The notes under the pieces: generated by a model | Told to the model about the DNA's origin: nothing | The model's database searches: none | The model's input: the letters and a program-made list of their open reading frames with translations, nothing else | Part shown: piece by piece, positions 1 to 8,777 of the stretch | Numbering within the stretch: the first letter of the stretch is position 1 | Layout: every line of letters starts with the position of its first letter | Program-made: the position numbers and the translations under genes | Source of the DNA: Yeguia hominis | GTDB taxonomy: Bacteria > Bacillota > Clostridia > Oscillospirales > Acutalibacteraceae | DNA length: 64,000 nt | Assembly (NCBI RefSeq): GCF_014384705.1 | Contig: NZ_JACRSN010000016.1 | Coordinates: 1 to 64,000 of the forward strand | Reading direction: 5' to 3'

Positions 1-21
1 CCGCAGAATCAAGGCAAAGCT

Positions 22-62
22 AAAGGGCTTGCCGCCTGCAATTCACAGACAGCAAGCCCTTT
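22..62. repeat. Perfect 11-bp inverted repeat at window edge
   Basis: AAAGGGCTTGC (22-32) pairs perfectly with GCAAGCCCTTT (52-62) around a 19-nt loop. It lies downstream of the minus-strand metY stop. No clean U-run follows on either strand, so it may be a weak terminator or the terminator of a gene outside the window. Confidence 0.5.
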
Positions 63-151
63 CGGCTGCTTGAACATTTTTTACTTCAGAATATTGTCTA
101 ACTTTTTGGGGTCACTTCAATGCAAAAGCCGGGATTTTATTTTTCAAAGCG

Positions 152-1447
152 TTATTCTCCGCGAACAGCGGCAAAGCCCTGTTCCAAGTCCTCCAGGATA
201 TCGTCGATATGTTCTGTCCCGATGGAGAGACGGACTGTGTTCGGTTTAATTCCGCTTGCAAGAAGTTCTTCTTCGGAAAGCTGCGAATGCGTCGTGGAAG
301 CCGGGTGAATTACCAGAGATTTTACATCCGCCACATTGGCGAGCAGAGAAAACAGCGTCAGGCTCTCTGTGAATTTTTTCGCTTCCGCTGCGCCGCCTTT
401 GATTTCAAACGTAAAAATCGGCGCCGCACCCTTCGGGAAATAGCGGTCATAAAGTTCTTTGGCATGTCCGGTTGCGAGAGACGGATGGTTCACACGCTCA
501 ACCTGCGGATGGTTTTTCAAAAACTCCACCACTTTCAGCGCGTTTTCGACATGGCGCTCCACACGCAGTGAGAGGGTCTCCAGTCCTTGTAAGAGAAGGA
601 ACGAGTTAAACGGGGAAATCGTTGCACCCTGATCTCGCAAAAGGGTCGTACGAATTTTTAAGATGTAGGCCAAATTGCCGCAAGCTTCTGTAAAGACAAC
701 GCCGTGATACGAGGGATTCGGCTTTGACAGGCCGGGAAATTTATCGTTCTGTGCCCAATCAAATTTTCCGCTGTCGACGATGACACCGCCCATTACGGTA
801 CCATGACCGCCGATAAATTTCGTCGCAGAATGGACCACGATATCTACACCGTGTTCAATCGGGCGAAGCAGGTACGGCGTTGCAAACGTGCTGTCCACAA
901 TAAATGGGATTCCGTGTTTGTGTGCAATGGCTGCAATTGCCTCCAGATCAATGACATCGGAATTGGGGTTCCCTAGGCTTTCTGCGTAAAGAAGCTTCGT
1001 GTTCTCCTGAATTGCCGCTTCAAAATTGACCGGATCGGACGGATCGACAAAAGTCGTGGTAATGCCCTGATCGCGCAGGGTGTTGGCCAAAAGGTTGTAG
1101 GTTCCACCGTAAAGATTCGTAGAGGAAACCACATGATCTCCGGCAAGCGCAATATTCTGAATGGCATAGGTAATTGCAGCAGAACCGGTCGCAACCGCCA
1201 GCGCCGCAGCGCCGCCCTCCAACGCCGCAATTCGCTCTTCAAATACAGAGGAGGTCGGATTCATCAGGCGCGTATAGATATTTCCGCCCTCTGTCAACCC
1301 AAAGCGGCCTGCTGCCTGTGCGCTATCTTTGAATACGTATGATGTCGTCGCATAAATCGGTACCGCACGGGCGTCTGTAGCGGGATCCGGCGTTTCCTGC
1401 CCGACGTGTAACTGCAATGTTTCAAATTTATATGCTTTCTTTGCCAT
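152..1447 (-). CDS. metY: O-acetylhomoserine sulfhydrylase (PLP-dependent)
   Basis: This 431-residue enzyme should convert O-acetylhomoserine plus sulfide to homocysteine in the cytoplasm, feeding methionine synthesis. It belongs to the Cys/Met-metabolism PLP family; the PLP lysine is seen as SATKFIGGHGT (Lys about 210), and the N-terminus KFETLQLHVGQE is typical of the MetY branch. I chose ATG 1447, preceded by GAAAGGG at 8 nt. An upstream in-frame ATG at 1483 has its own GAGGAAG-like site, so a 12-residue longer form cannot be excluded. It is transcribed from a consensus promoter at 1641-1669 and is divergent from an Rrf2 regulator, which suggests sulfur-responsive control. O-succinylhomoserine use is less likely but possible. 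Confidence 0.93.
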   Translation of the reverse strand: MAKKAYKFETLQLHVGQETPDPATDARAVPIYATTSYVFKDSAQAAGRFGLTEGGNIYTRLMNPTSSVFEERIAALEGGAAALAVATGSAAITYAIQNIALAGDHVVSSTNLYGGTYNLLANTLRDQGITTTFVDPSDPVNFEAAIQENTKLLYAESLGNPNSDVIDLEAIAAIAHKHGIPFIVDSTFATPYLLRPIEHGVDIVVHSATKFIGGHGTVMGGVIVDSGKFDWAQNDKFPGLSKPNPSYHGVVFTEACGNLAYILKIRTTLLRDQGATISPFNSFLLLQGLETLSLRVERHVENALKVVEFLKNHPQVERVNHPSLATGHAKELYDRYFPKGAAPIFTFEIKGGAAEAKKFTESLTLFSLLANVADVKSLVIHPASTTHSQLSEEELLASGIKPNTVRLSIGTEHIDDILEDLEQGFAAVRGE

Positions 1448-1640
1448 ATGAAAAACCCTTTCGTTTTTAATTTTTTGTTGCATTCGGAAGCTTCCTCAAC
1501 TTTCCCGAAAGCAAGGCCTGTTTTTTTGTGTCTCCATATTCTGCAGAGGATCACATTCGTCCGAAACGATAGTTAGCCCGAATCAGCATTTCGAATTGAT
1601 TTTTCATCGTTTTAACCTACTTCCCTTGTGGATTAATAGA

Positions 1641-1669
1641 ATTATAAAGCGTTCAACATATTTTGTCAA
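1641..1669 (-). promoter_or_regulatory. Sigma-A promoter of metY
   Basis: On the minus strand TTGACA (1664-1669) and TATAAT (1641-1646) are separated by exactly 17 bp. The transcript would have a leader of about 190 nt before the ATG at 1447. I looked for S-box and T-box signatures in this leader and saw none. Confidence 0.85.
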
Positions 1670-1670
1670 T

Positions 1671-1691
1671 AGGTTTTTGAATTTTTTACCT
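1671..1691. promoter_or_regulatory. Candidate operator between divergent promoters
   Basis: AGGT (1671-1674) and ACCT (1688-1691) form an inverted repeat with a 13-bp AT-rich spacer, lying between the -35 boxes of metY and the Rrf2 gene. It is a plausible site for the neighbouring Rrf2 regulator, but it does not match a consensus I can cite with certainty. Confidence 0.3.
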
Positions 1692-1719
1692 TGAATTTCC
1701 ATTAACCCTGTAGTATAAT
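1691..1719 (+). promoter_or_regulatory. Sigma-A promoter of the Rrf2-family regulator gene
   Basis: TTGAAT (1691-1696), 17-bp spacer, TATAAT (1714-1719), followed by AGGAGG at 1731-1736 and ATG 1746. The leader is very short. Confidence 0.85.
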
Positions 1720-1745
1720 ATGTTTATAAAAGGAGGACGAGTTCC

Positions 1746-2174
1746 ATGATGATTTCTACAAAGGGGCGTTATGCCCTGCGCGTTATGATTGATCTCGCAG
1801 AACATAACACGGGGGCCTATATTCCTCTCCTGGATATCGCAAAGCGACAGGAAATTTCTGAAAAATATTTAGAGAGTATTGTTTCTGTTCTAAGCAAAAT
1901 GGGCTTCGTCGATGCCATGCGCGGAAAAGGCGGCGGCTATCGATTAAACCGCGCGCCGGATGCCTATACGGTTGGCAGCATTTTGAAAGCCATTGAAGGC
2001 AGCCTTGCACCAGTCGCCTGTCTCGATGCACATCCCAACACCTGCAAACGCGCCGCTGAATGCCGAACGCTTGGGATGTGGCAATCCTTGTACCGGTTGA
2101 TCGACGACTTTTTCGAGGGGATCACCATTGCGGATCTTGTGCGTGACGAATCCGTCGGCGATTTTGTCATCTGA
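1746..2174 (+). CDS. Rrf2-family transcriptional regulator (CymR/IscR-like)
   Basis: The 142-residue protein has the N-terminal winged helix of Rrf2 regulators: STKGRYALRVMIDLA at the start, the recognition region EISEKYLESIVSVLSKMG, and the wing GKGGGYRLNR. It also has three cysteines around residues 97-111 (C-x7-C-x5-C, ending before RTLGMW), in the place where IscR-type members bind an Fe-S cluster. Many clostridial CymR proteins look like this. It is divergent from metY and convergent with cysK-mnmA, so a sulfur or cysteine regulator is the natural reading (inference). Either of two adjacent ATGs (1746, 1749) fits the AGGAGG site. Confidence 0.9.
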   Translation: MMISTKGRYALRVMIDLAEHNTGAYIPLLDIAKRQEISEKYLESIVSVLSKMGFVDAMRGKGGGYRLNRAPDAYTVGSILKAIEGSLAPVACLDAHPNTCKRAAECRTLGMWQSLYRLIDDFFEGITIADLVRDESVGDFVI

Positions 2175-2190
2175 ATTTTGATCGACTCCA

Positions 2191-2228
2191 AAAACGCGTG
2201 TACCGAACATTCGGCGCACGCGTTTTTT
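2191..2228. terminator. Bidirectional terminator between the Rrf2 gene and mnmA
   Basis: AAAACGCGTG (2191-2200) pairs with CACGCGTTTT (2217-2226), followed by a T-run on the plus strand. On the minus strand the hairpin is followed by TTTTTGG. It serves the two convergent genes. Confidence 0.8.
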
Positions 2229-2247
2229 CTTTATTATATAGCAGGTC

Positions 2248-2276
2248 TGATTCGGTCATACTTGATTCGGTCATAC
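2248..2276. repeat. Tandem 14-bp duplication in intergenic DNA
   Basis: TGATTCGGTCATAC occurs at 2248-2261 and again at 2263-2276, one base apart. No function is apparent. It lies between the terminator and the mnmA stop. Confidence 0.7.
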
Positions 2277-2328
2277 AAAGAGCCTCGAACTGCAGAGCCT
2301 TTCTAACCCCGCAAATTTGCTCGTTTCT

Positions 2329-3396
2329 TCAGCGAATGGTGCCGCCGCCAACCACAATGTCTCCGTCGTATAAAACCACGGATTGTCCCCGCGTAATCGC
2401 TCGCTGCGGAAGGTCAAACGTCACGGAAATTGCATGCTCACCCTCCGGCGTCACGATTGCGGGCTGTTCGGGCTGGCGGTATCGAATTTTTGCCTTCAGG
2501 CGAACCGGATGCTCCGGGGCTTCGCCGGAAATCCAATGCACTTCTTCTGCATGCAGCGTTTTTTCATAAAGAGACGCATTTTTGCCCAGTACTACCGCGT
2601 TGGTCTCCGGGCAAATCCGGCAAACATAGACCGGTTCCGGAAAAGAAAATCCAAGGCCCTTTCGCTGACCTACGGTATAATGAATGATTCCCCGATGCTC
2701 TCCGATCACCGCGCCGTTCTCATCCAAAAACGGCCCGTGCGGGAAGCGTTTCCCCGTATATCGCTCAATCGCGCCGGCATAGTCTCCATCCGGCACAAAG
2801 CAAAGATCCTGGCTGTCATGCTTTTTTGCATTTGAAAAGCCCTGTTCCTGCGCAATTCTGCGCACTTCCGTTTTGGGAAGTGAACCGAGCGGAAACAGTG
2901 TATGCGCAAGCTGCGCCTGCGTCAGATGATAGAGCGCATAGCTTTGGTCCTTCGTCTCGTCCAGCGCTTTTTTCAGGACATAACGCCCGGACGGCTGTTG
3001 TTCGATCCGCGCATAATGTCCCGTCACAATCCGGCCGCACTCCAGCGCCTTTGCACGCAAAACCAGCTTTTCAAACTTGAGATACCGGTTGCAGTCAATA
3101 CAGGGATTCGGGGTTTCCCCGTTACAATATGCATCGACAAACCGATCGATCACCTTTTCCCGGAAATCCTCTGTGAAGTTAAACACATAATAGGGAATTC
3201 CCAACCGATAGGCTACGCTGCGGGCGTCTTCCACATCGAACAGCGAACAGCAGGAATGTCCTTCCGGAATTCCCGTTTCCGCATTGGTCGCAAGCCGCAT
3301 GGTCGCCCCAATGCAGTCATACCCGGCTTTTTGTGTCAAATAAGCGGCGACGCTGGAATCCACGCCGCCGCTCATCGCAATCATTGCTCTCTTCAT
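2329..3396 (-). CDS. mnmA: tRNA-specific 2-thiouridylase MnmA
   Basis: MnmA adenylates and thiolates U34 of Lys, Glu and Gln tRNAs, receiving sulfur from a cysteine desulfurase relay. The 355-residue length is normal. The PP-loop SGGVDSS sits at residues 9-15. The catalytic cysteine pair is visible as NPCIDCNR (Cys99) and SQDLCFVPDG (Cys199). The start lies 6 bp after the cysK stop, so the two form a cysK-mnmA operon. That pairing puts cysteine synthesis together with a cysteine-sulfur consumer. No iscS or iscU is present in the window. Confidence 0.96.
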   Translation of the reverse strand: MKRAMIAMSGGVDSSVAAYLTQKAGYDCIGATMRLATNAETGIPEGHSCCSLFDVEDARSVAYRLGIPYYVFNFTEDFREKVIDRFVDAYCNGETPNPCIDCNRYLKFEKLVLRAKALECGRIVTGHYARIEQQPSGRYVLKKALDETKDQSYALYHLTQAQLAHTLFPLGSLPKTEVRRIAQEQGFSNAKKHDSQDLCFVPDGDYAGAIERYTGKRFPHGPFLDENGAVIGEHRGIIHYTVGQRKGLGFSFPEPVYVCRICPETNAVVLGKNASLYEKTLHAEEVHWISGEAPEHPVRLKAKIRYRQPEQPAIVTPEGEHAISVTFDLPQRAITRGQSVVLYDGDIVVGGGTIR

Positions 3397-3402
3397 AGCG
3401 CC

Positions 3403-4335
3403 TCAATCCGCAAACAAAGGCGTGGACAAATAGCGGTCACCGGTATCGGGAAGGAGCGCTACAATGTGTTTTCCCTGATTCTCCGGACGTTTGGCAAGCT
3501 CTATCGCCGTCCAAACTGCCGCGCCGGAGGAAATCCCCACCAGAACGCCCTCGCTTCTGCCGATCTGTTTTCCGGTTGCAAATGCATCCTCGTTCTTTAC
3601 AGGGATCACTTCGTCATAAATTTTCGTATCCAAGACATCCGGAACGAACCCGGCGCCGATTCCCTGGATTTTATGGCTGCCCGCTACGCCGGTAGAAAGG
3701 ACCGCAGAGTCCGCCGGCTCCACTGCAACAACTTTGACAGAAGGATTTTTTTCCTTCAGATATTTTCCAACACCAGTTACCGTGCCGCCGGTTCCAACCC
3801 CTGCAACAAAAATGTCCACTTTGCCATCGGTGTCTTCGTAGATTTCCGGTCCGGTTGTTTCAAAATGCGCTTTCGGGTTTGCCGGATTGACAAATTGTCC
3901 CGGGATAAAGCTGTTCGGGATTTCTTTTGCAAGTTCATCTGCCTTTGCAATTGCACCCTTCATACCCTTTGCGCCTTCTGTAAGCACCAGTTCCGCGCCA
4001 TAAGCTTTCATGATCTGCCGACGTTCCACGGACATCGTTTCCGGCATCACAATGATCAGGCGATATCCACGCGCAGCCGCAACAGAAGCCAGACCAATTC
4101 CGGTATTTCCGGAAGTCGGTTCAATAATGACGGAACCGGGCTTCAACGCGCCGGAAGCTTCTGCTTCATCGATCATTGCTTTGGCGATCCTGTCTTTTAC
4201 AGAGCCCGCTGGATTGAAGTATTCCAGCTTTGCGTAGATTTTTGCGGAAAGTCCTTCTTCTTTTTCAATATGGGCAAGTTCCAACAGCGGCGTTCTTCCA
4301 ATCAGCTGATCTGCGGATGTATAAATTCTGGACAT
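3403..4335 (-). CDS. cysK: Cysteine synthase A (O-acetylserine sulfhydrylase)
   Basis: CysK makes cysteine from O-acetylserine and sulfide with PLP. The 310-residue protein shows the PLP lysine in NPAGSVKDR (Lys47), the substrate loop PTSGNTGIGL (about 73-82), and the glycine-rich phosphate cup GVGTGGTVTG. I chose ATG 4335 (AAGGAGAG upstream, 8 nt); a TTG two codons earlier is too close to the ribosome-binding site. It has its own consensus promoter and is followed at once by mnmA. In Bacillus CysK is also the partner of CymR; whether the Rrf2 protein nearby plays that role is inference. Confidence 0.95.
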   Translation of the reverse strand: MSRIYTSADQLIGRTPLLELAHIEKEEGLSAKIYAKLEYFNPAGSVKDRIAKAMIDEAEASGALKPGSVIIEPTSGNTGIGLASVAAARGYRLIIVMPETMSVERRQIMKAYGAELVLTEGAKGMKGAIAKADELAKEIPNSFIPGQFVNPANPKAHFETTGPEIYEDTDGKVDIFVAGVGTGGTVTGVGKYLKEKNPSVKVVAVEPADSAVLSTGVAGSHKIQGIGAGFVPDVLDTKIYDEVIPVKNEDAFATGKQIGRSEGVLVGISSGAAVWTAIELAKRPENQGKHIVALLPDTGDRYLSTPLFAD

Positions 4336-4489
4336 GTTCAACTCTCTCCTTTTGTGTTGTTTTATTTCATCAAAATGATTTTTGGTCCATCTGGTTTCCG
4401 GAACATCGAAACGCTGCCTTTTTCACATTGCGGCGCAATAAGCGTTGTATCAGCACTTTTATTACATACCTTTCTTATATGTTAGTGTG

Positions 4490-4518
4490 ATTATAGCACT
4501 GGAATTGCAACCTGTCAA
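4490..4518 (-). promoter_or_regulatory. Sigma-A promoter of cysK-mnmA
   Basis: TTGACA (4513-4518), 17-bp spacer, TATAAT (4490-4495) on the minus strand. It gives a leader of about 150 nt in which I see no recognisable riboswitch. The rest of the 4336-4656 gap holds only this leader and the htrA terminator. Confidence 0.85.
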
Positions 4519-4603
4519 TTGGTTTTTTCCATTTTTTGTTTGCGATTTTGATAAGATGAATGCCATTCGACGCCACGTATGTCACATATTCGCTTTTCGG
4601 GAC

Positions 4604-4643
4604 AAAAAACAGACCCTTCCTGATCAGGAAAGGCCTGTTTTCT
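4604..4643 (-). terminator. Terminator of the regulator-kinase-htrA operon
   Basis: The minus-strand hairpin AAAACAGGCCTTTCC / GGAAGGGTCTGTTTT has a TGATCA loop and is followed by a T-run. It lies just after the htrA stop at 4657. Confidence 0.85.
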
Positions 4644-4656
4644 TTCAGCAGAACCG

Positions 4657-6393
4657 TCAATTCTGCGTTTCGCCTTTGTCTTCCAAAAGCGTAATTGTCA
4701 CATCAAAGGTAATCTCATTGCCGCGCATTCCCTGCCGATACAGCGTCACGGTCACGCGGTCTCCCGGCGCATGTGTGCTCAGGATATTGGTAATATCCTG
4801 CAGACCGGTGACCTCCGTGCCGTCAAGTGCGGTAATAATATCGTTCTTCTGCGCATCCGTTCCGGAAAACGCGCTGTCCTCATCGATGGAGTCAATAATA
4901 AATCCTTGCGGACGCCCCGACATCACCTCGTACATCGAGACATCCATGCCGCGAATTCCGAGGCGCGTTCTGCCCTGCACATAACCGGATGCCATCAGAT
5001 CATCGACAATGAATTTTGCCTTACTGATCGGAATTGCAAATCCCATCCCCTCATAGCCGGAAGCCACGATTTTCGAGGAATTGATTCCGATAACCTGTCC
5101 ATACATATTGACCAGCGCGCCGCCGGAATTTCCCGGATTGATCGCCGCATCGGTCTGAATATAGGTCATGCCGTTTTCGCTGTTGGAACCGACTTTTCGG
5201 TTTACAGCCGAGACAATCCCCCGTGTCAGAGAGCTGGAAAAATCCACGCCGCCGGGATTGCCGATTGCGAGAACCCAGTCGCCAACCGCCAGCTTTTCAG
5301 AATCTCCAAATACTGCCGGGACGAGATCGCTTTCTGCATTGATTTTCAAAACTGCCAAATCCGTCGTCTTATCATACCCGACGACGACTGCATCGTACTC
5401 GGTGTCGTCGTGCATGATCACCTTGACATCAATATTCCGGGTATTGAGCACCACGTGCGCATTGGTAATCACATAACCGTCTGCGGTCGCAATAATGCCG
5501 GAGCCCTGGGACTCCCCGGCATTCTCAGATTCCGTTCTCGGCGTCGCGACAATTCCGACGAGACTCGGCGCAATCGACTGGTAAATTTCTTTTGCGCTTT
5601 TTTCGTCGCCTGTCTTGCTTTCAATCCGAATCCCCTCTGTGTTGGGCACTACCGGAATCGAAGGCGTACTGCTCTCCGGCTCAGAGCCGCTTTCCCCGGA
5701 CGCAGGCGGCGTGCTTTCCTCCGGGCCGGGATCCACCGGCATGGACGAAATCGTATTGCCGTCATCCGGCGCTGTCACAATTGTATAAGCCCCATAGCTG
5801 ACAAAGCCAATCAACAGCGTACCGATCAACGCGCCGACAATCCACAAAAAGACCTTTACGCCGGTACTGAGTTTTTCGCGCGGCGCAGGAGCTGCGGGCT
5901 GCACCGGAGGATAATATGGCTGCCGGTATGGTGAAGATCCCCACCCGGGATTCTGCTGCGGATAACGCGGCGGCTGCGGCGGTTGTGGCGGCTGCGGGGG
6001 ATAATATCCGCCCTGCGGCGCACCATAAGGCCCGGATTGCGGCGGCGCATAGGGTGGATACGGCGCACGCGGCGGCTGCGGCGGATAATACCCGCCCTGT
6101 GCATACGGAGGCGCATAGGGCGAAGGTCCGCCATAAGAAGGTCCCGGTTCTCCGCCGGAAGGCGGCGTTTGCGCACGAGGTTCTGCAGCCGGCTCCTGCT
6201 GCTCCGAACTTTTTGGCGTTTGCGTCGGCGTCTCCTGCTCCTGCACGTTAAAATCCGGTTCCGTCACCGGACTTTCCTCGGGCTGTGCCTGTACTTGGGC
6301 CGACTCTGCAGCTTCCGGGTTCTGTTCCGACGCATCCAAAGCGTCCTTTTCTGCTTCTTTTGCATCAAACGGCGTAAAATTTTGATCGCACAT
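4657..6393 (-). CDS. HtrA/DegP-like membrane-anchored serine protease
   Basis: This 578-residue protein is an envelope quality-control protease. The acidic then Pro/Tyr/Gly-rich N-terminal region (to about 170, with repeated YYPPQPP-type units) is probably cytoplasmic. A single membrane span follows at about 177-205, then a trypsin-like domain with His313 (ITNAHVV), Asp345 (KTTDLAVLKI) and Ser423 (NPGNSGGALV), and a C-terminal PDZ domain (about 470-570). The long proline-rich N-terminus is the unusual part; Bacillus HtrA/HtrB have a short one. It is the last gene of an operon with a response regulator and sensor kinase, like CssRS controlling htrA in Bacillus (established there, inferred here). 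Confidence 0.93.
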   Translation of the reverse strand: MCDQNFTPFDAKEAEKDALDASEQNPEAAESAQVQAQPEESPVTEPDFNVQEQETPTQTPKSSEQQEPAAEPRAQTPPSGGEPGPSYGGPSPYAPPYAQGGYYPPQPPRAPYPPYAPPQSGPYGAPQGGYYPPQPPQPPQPPRYPQQNPGWGSSPYRQPYYPPVQPAAPAPREKLSTGVKVFLWIVGALIGTLLIGFVSYGAYTIVTAPDDGNTISSMPVDPGPEESTPPASGESGSEPESSTPSIPVVPNTEGIRIESKTGDEKSAKEIYQSIAPSLVGIVATPRTESENAGESQGSGIIATADGYVITNAHVVLNTRNIDVKVIMHDDTEYDAVVVGYDKTTDLAVLKINAESDLVPAVFGDSEKLAVGDWVLAIGNPGGVDFSSSLTRGIVSAVNRKVGSNSENGMTYIQTDAAINPGNSGGALVNMYGQVIGINSSKIVASGYEGMGFAIPISKAKFIVDDLMASGYVQGRTRLGIRGMDVSMYEVMSGRPQGFIIDSIDEDSAFSGTDAQKNDIITALDGTEVTGLQDITNILSTHAPGDRVTVTLYRQGMRGNEITFDVTITLLEDKGETQN

Positions 6394-6437
6394 CGTTCAT
6401 TTTCCTTTCCGCGCCGGCACATTCCGCCGCGCAGTTT

Positions 6438-7946
6438 TTATGCCTGTTTTCCGGTTTCGGACGGTTGCGAAGGCAGTGCACCGTCCTTTAACTTCGGGGC
6501 CTCCTGTTTTTTCGGAAGCCAAAATTCAAATTGCGTGTATTCCTCCGGTTCGCTTGACGCCGTAATTTCGCCGCCGTGAAGCCGGATGATGGTTCTGACG
6601 ATATAAAGCCCCAAGCCCATTCCGTTTTTATCCTGACTGCGGGATTTATCCGTCTTATAAAACCGGTCGAAAATCATTCCGATTTCCTCCGGTGCAATTC
6701 CTGCGCCGCTGTTGCGGATGCGGACGCCGCTGTGTGTCGGGGCATCAAAAATACAAATTTCGATGTATCCGCCTTCGTTTGTGAACTTTACGGCGTTTTC
6801 AATCAGATTATAGACAACCTGATGGATCATATCCGGGTCGCCATCCACATAAAGACTTTCCGCCGTTTCCAGTCCGCGAATTTCCAGATGTTTTTCTTCA
6901 ATCGGCTTTTCAAAGGTAATCAGCGTTGAAAAAACAGTCTGTGTCAGGTCAAAGCGCCCGGGACGGATTTTCAGCTCTCCGCTGTCGATCCGCGACAAAT
7001 CCAGCATCGTGCGTACAAGGCGCGAAAGCCGTTTTACTTCCTGCGAAACAATTCCCAAATATTTGGATTCCTGCTCCTTTGGAATCGTTCCGTCTAAAAT
7101 TCCGTCGATAAATCCCGCGATCGTAGTCATCGGCGTTTTCAGTTCGTGCGAAACGTTTGCAATGAAATTCCGGCGCATGCTTTCGCCGGAAGCCAGCGAA
7201 GTCGCCATTTGGTTCAGCGCCGTTGCAAGCTGCCCGATTTCATCCTCGCTGGAAACCGGAATCCGGGTGGAAAAGTCGCCTTCGCCAAATTTGCGGGCCG
7301 CCGCAGCCATTTGCCGGAGCGGCTGAATCTGCTTATAGGTAAAGATCCAGACCATACAGAAGGCGACCATGAAAATGGTAATGCCGACCCACAAGAACAT
7401 ATGCAGCGTCTCCATCCAATAGGCCGTCAGAGACTCCGCGCTGGTTGCGGAAAAAACAATACCGATCGTCCGGAGCACGCCGTCCTCATCGGTCACATGC
7501 ACCGGCACTCCAACAACGTAATACGGCCGGTCATACAACCCACTCAGCGTTCCCTGCGCCGCGTACTGCCCCTGCAGCGCAATCGCAACGACCTCCTCCG
7601 GAAGGGTTCCGAGCGTCTCTTTGCCGCTTTTCTGATATTCCCCTAAAAGGCATTCTCCGCTGACATTGGTGATGAAAATATCCGCATCGCTGTTTTTGGC
7701 AAACGCCTGAATAAACGGGCGCATAACCAGCTCATTGACGACATAGACATCGTTTCCCGCATCATAGGTCGTATTGTTGCTGGCCAGTGTCGCGATTGCC
7801 GACGCGTTTTTTCCCAGAAGCTCCCGTTTGTCGTCCCGCCACTGACGGGACATCAGCGCAATCATCACCAAAATCAAAAACACAAAACACATCGCGATGA
7901 TAAAGCTGGTAATCCGCAAATATTTTTTAAAAAGTGATTTTTGCAT
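6438..7946 (-). CDS. Sensor histidine kinase (two TM, HAMP, HisKA)
   Basis: The 502-residue OmpR-class kinase has a first membrane span at about 12-34 and an extracytoplasmic sensor region of about 150 residues. The second span is at about 184-204 and HAMP at about 205-255. HisKA carries the phosphorylated His267 in NVSHELKTPMTT, followed by a HATPase_c domain with an N-box (NLIENAVKFTN) and G-boxes (NGMGLGLYIV). GAGGAG precedes the ATG by 10 nt. It lies 24 bp after the response regulator and 44 bp before htrA, so an envelope-stress sensing role like CssS is likely but inferred. Confidence 0.93.
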   Translation of the reverse strand: MQKSLFKKYLRITSFIIAMCFVFLILVMIALMSRQWRDDKRELLGKNASAIATLASNNTTYDAGNDVYVVNELVMRPFIQAFAKNSDADIFITNVSGECLLGEYQKSGKETLGTLPEEVVAIALQGQYAAQGTLSGLYDRPYYVVGVPVHVTDEDGVLRTIGIVFSATSAESLTAYWMETLHMFLWVGITIFMVAFCMVWIFTYKQIQPLRQMAAAARKFGEGDFSTRIPVSSEDEIGQLATALNQMATSLASGESMRRNFIANVSHELKTPMTTIAGFIDGILDGTIPKEQESKYLGIVSQEVKRLSRLVRTMLDLSRIDSGELKIRPGRFDLTQTVFSTLITFEKPIEEKHLEIRGLETAESLYVDGDPDMIHQVVYNLIENAVKFTNEGGYIEICIFDAPTHSGVRIRNSGAGIAPEEIGMIFDRFYKTDKSRSQDKNGMGLGLYIVRTIIRLHGGEITASSEPEEYTQFEFWLPKKQEAPKLKDGALPSQPSETGKQA

Positions 7947-7970
7947 GCCTGTTCCGCTCCTCAGCCGCGG

Positions 7971-8660
7971 TTAACTTTTTACTTCAAACTTGTATCCGAC
8001 GCCCCAGACCGTCTTGAGCGACCACTGATCGGAGACACCCTCCAATTTTTCACGCAGACGCTTGACATGGACATCGACGGTACGGGAATCCCCATAATAA
8101 TCAAATCCCCACACCTCATCGAGAAGCTGATCCCGGGTAAAAACGCGGTTCGGATTGCTTGCCAGATGGTAAATCAGTTCCATCTCTTTGGGCGGCGTAT
8201 CGATCTGTACGCCGTTGACTTTCAGTTCATAGTTTGTCAGGTTGATCGACAGCTTGTCGTATTTAACCTCCTTGACCTGCTTGTCCCCGGTTTTGCCGAG
8301 GCGGCGCAGAACCGCCTTGATTCGGGCGACAACCTCCTTGGTCTCAAAGGGCTTGACCACATAGTCGTCCGCACCGAGTTCCAATCCCAGAACCTTGTCG
8401 AACACCTCTCCCTTCGCGGTCAGCATAATAATCGGGCACTGGGAGGTTTTCCGAATTTCTCTGCAAACCTGCCATCCATCCAGTTCCGGAAGCATGATAT
8501 CCAGCAAAATAAGATCCGGTCCGAAAGATTCAAACAATTCCAGCGCCTGTTTGCCTGTATTGGCAATTGCAACCTCAAACTCTTCTTTTTCGATATAAAG
8601 ACGCAACAACTCGCAGATGTTTTGATCATCGTCTACGATTAAAATTTTTCCAACCGCCAT
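7971..8660 (-). CDS. OmpR-family response regulator
   Basis: A 229-residue regulator with an N-terminal receiver (acidic triad DDD at 10-12, phosphoacceptor Asp54 in LLDIMLPELDG, conserved Lys in VVKPFE) and a C-terminal winged helix (DQLLDEVWGFDYYGDSRTVD). I chose ATG 8660, with AGGAG 7 nt upstream. An in-frame start at 8675 lacks a ribosome-binding site. It is the first gene of the regulator-kinase-htrA operon. A TATAAT-like -10 on the minus strand at 8707-8712 has no good -35, which fits an activator-dependent, possibly autoregulated promoter. Confidence 0.93.
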   Translation of the reverse strand: MAVGKILIVDDDQNICELLRLYIEKEEFEVAIANTGKQALELFESFGPDLILLDIMLPELDGWQVCREIRKTSQCPIIMLTAKGEVFDKVLGLELGADDYVVKPFETKEVVARIKAVLRRLGKTGDKQVKEVKYDKLSINLTNYELKVNGVQIDTPPKEMELIYHLASNPNRVFTRDQLLDEVWGFDYYGDSRTVDVHVKRLREKLEGVSDQWSLKTVWGVGYKFEVKS

Positions 8661-8777
8661 GTTCCCACTCCTCATTTCTCATCAAAATTTGGGAAATCCC
8701 AAGTTTATTATACGAACCAGACGTGTAGAATACGTGAATTTTTTTTGAAAATTTATGAAGAAATGCAATGCCCGTGT

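Noticed and set aside
1448..1640. SAM (S-box) or T-box riboswitch in the metY leader
   Set aside because: The leader is long enough, but I could not find the conserved S-box core or the T-box TGGNACCGCG motif.
2902..4485. 527-codon plus-strand open frame
   Set aside because: It is antisense to mnmA and cysK, which have clear motifs, promoter and terminator; the frame is a GC-composition shadow.
4336..4489. Cysteine T-box in the cysK leader
   Set aside because: No T-box motif or terminator/antiterminator pair is visible.
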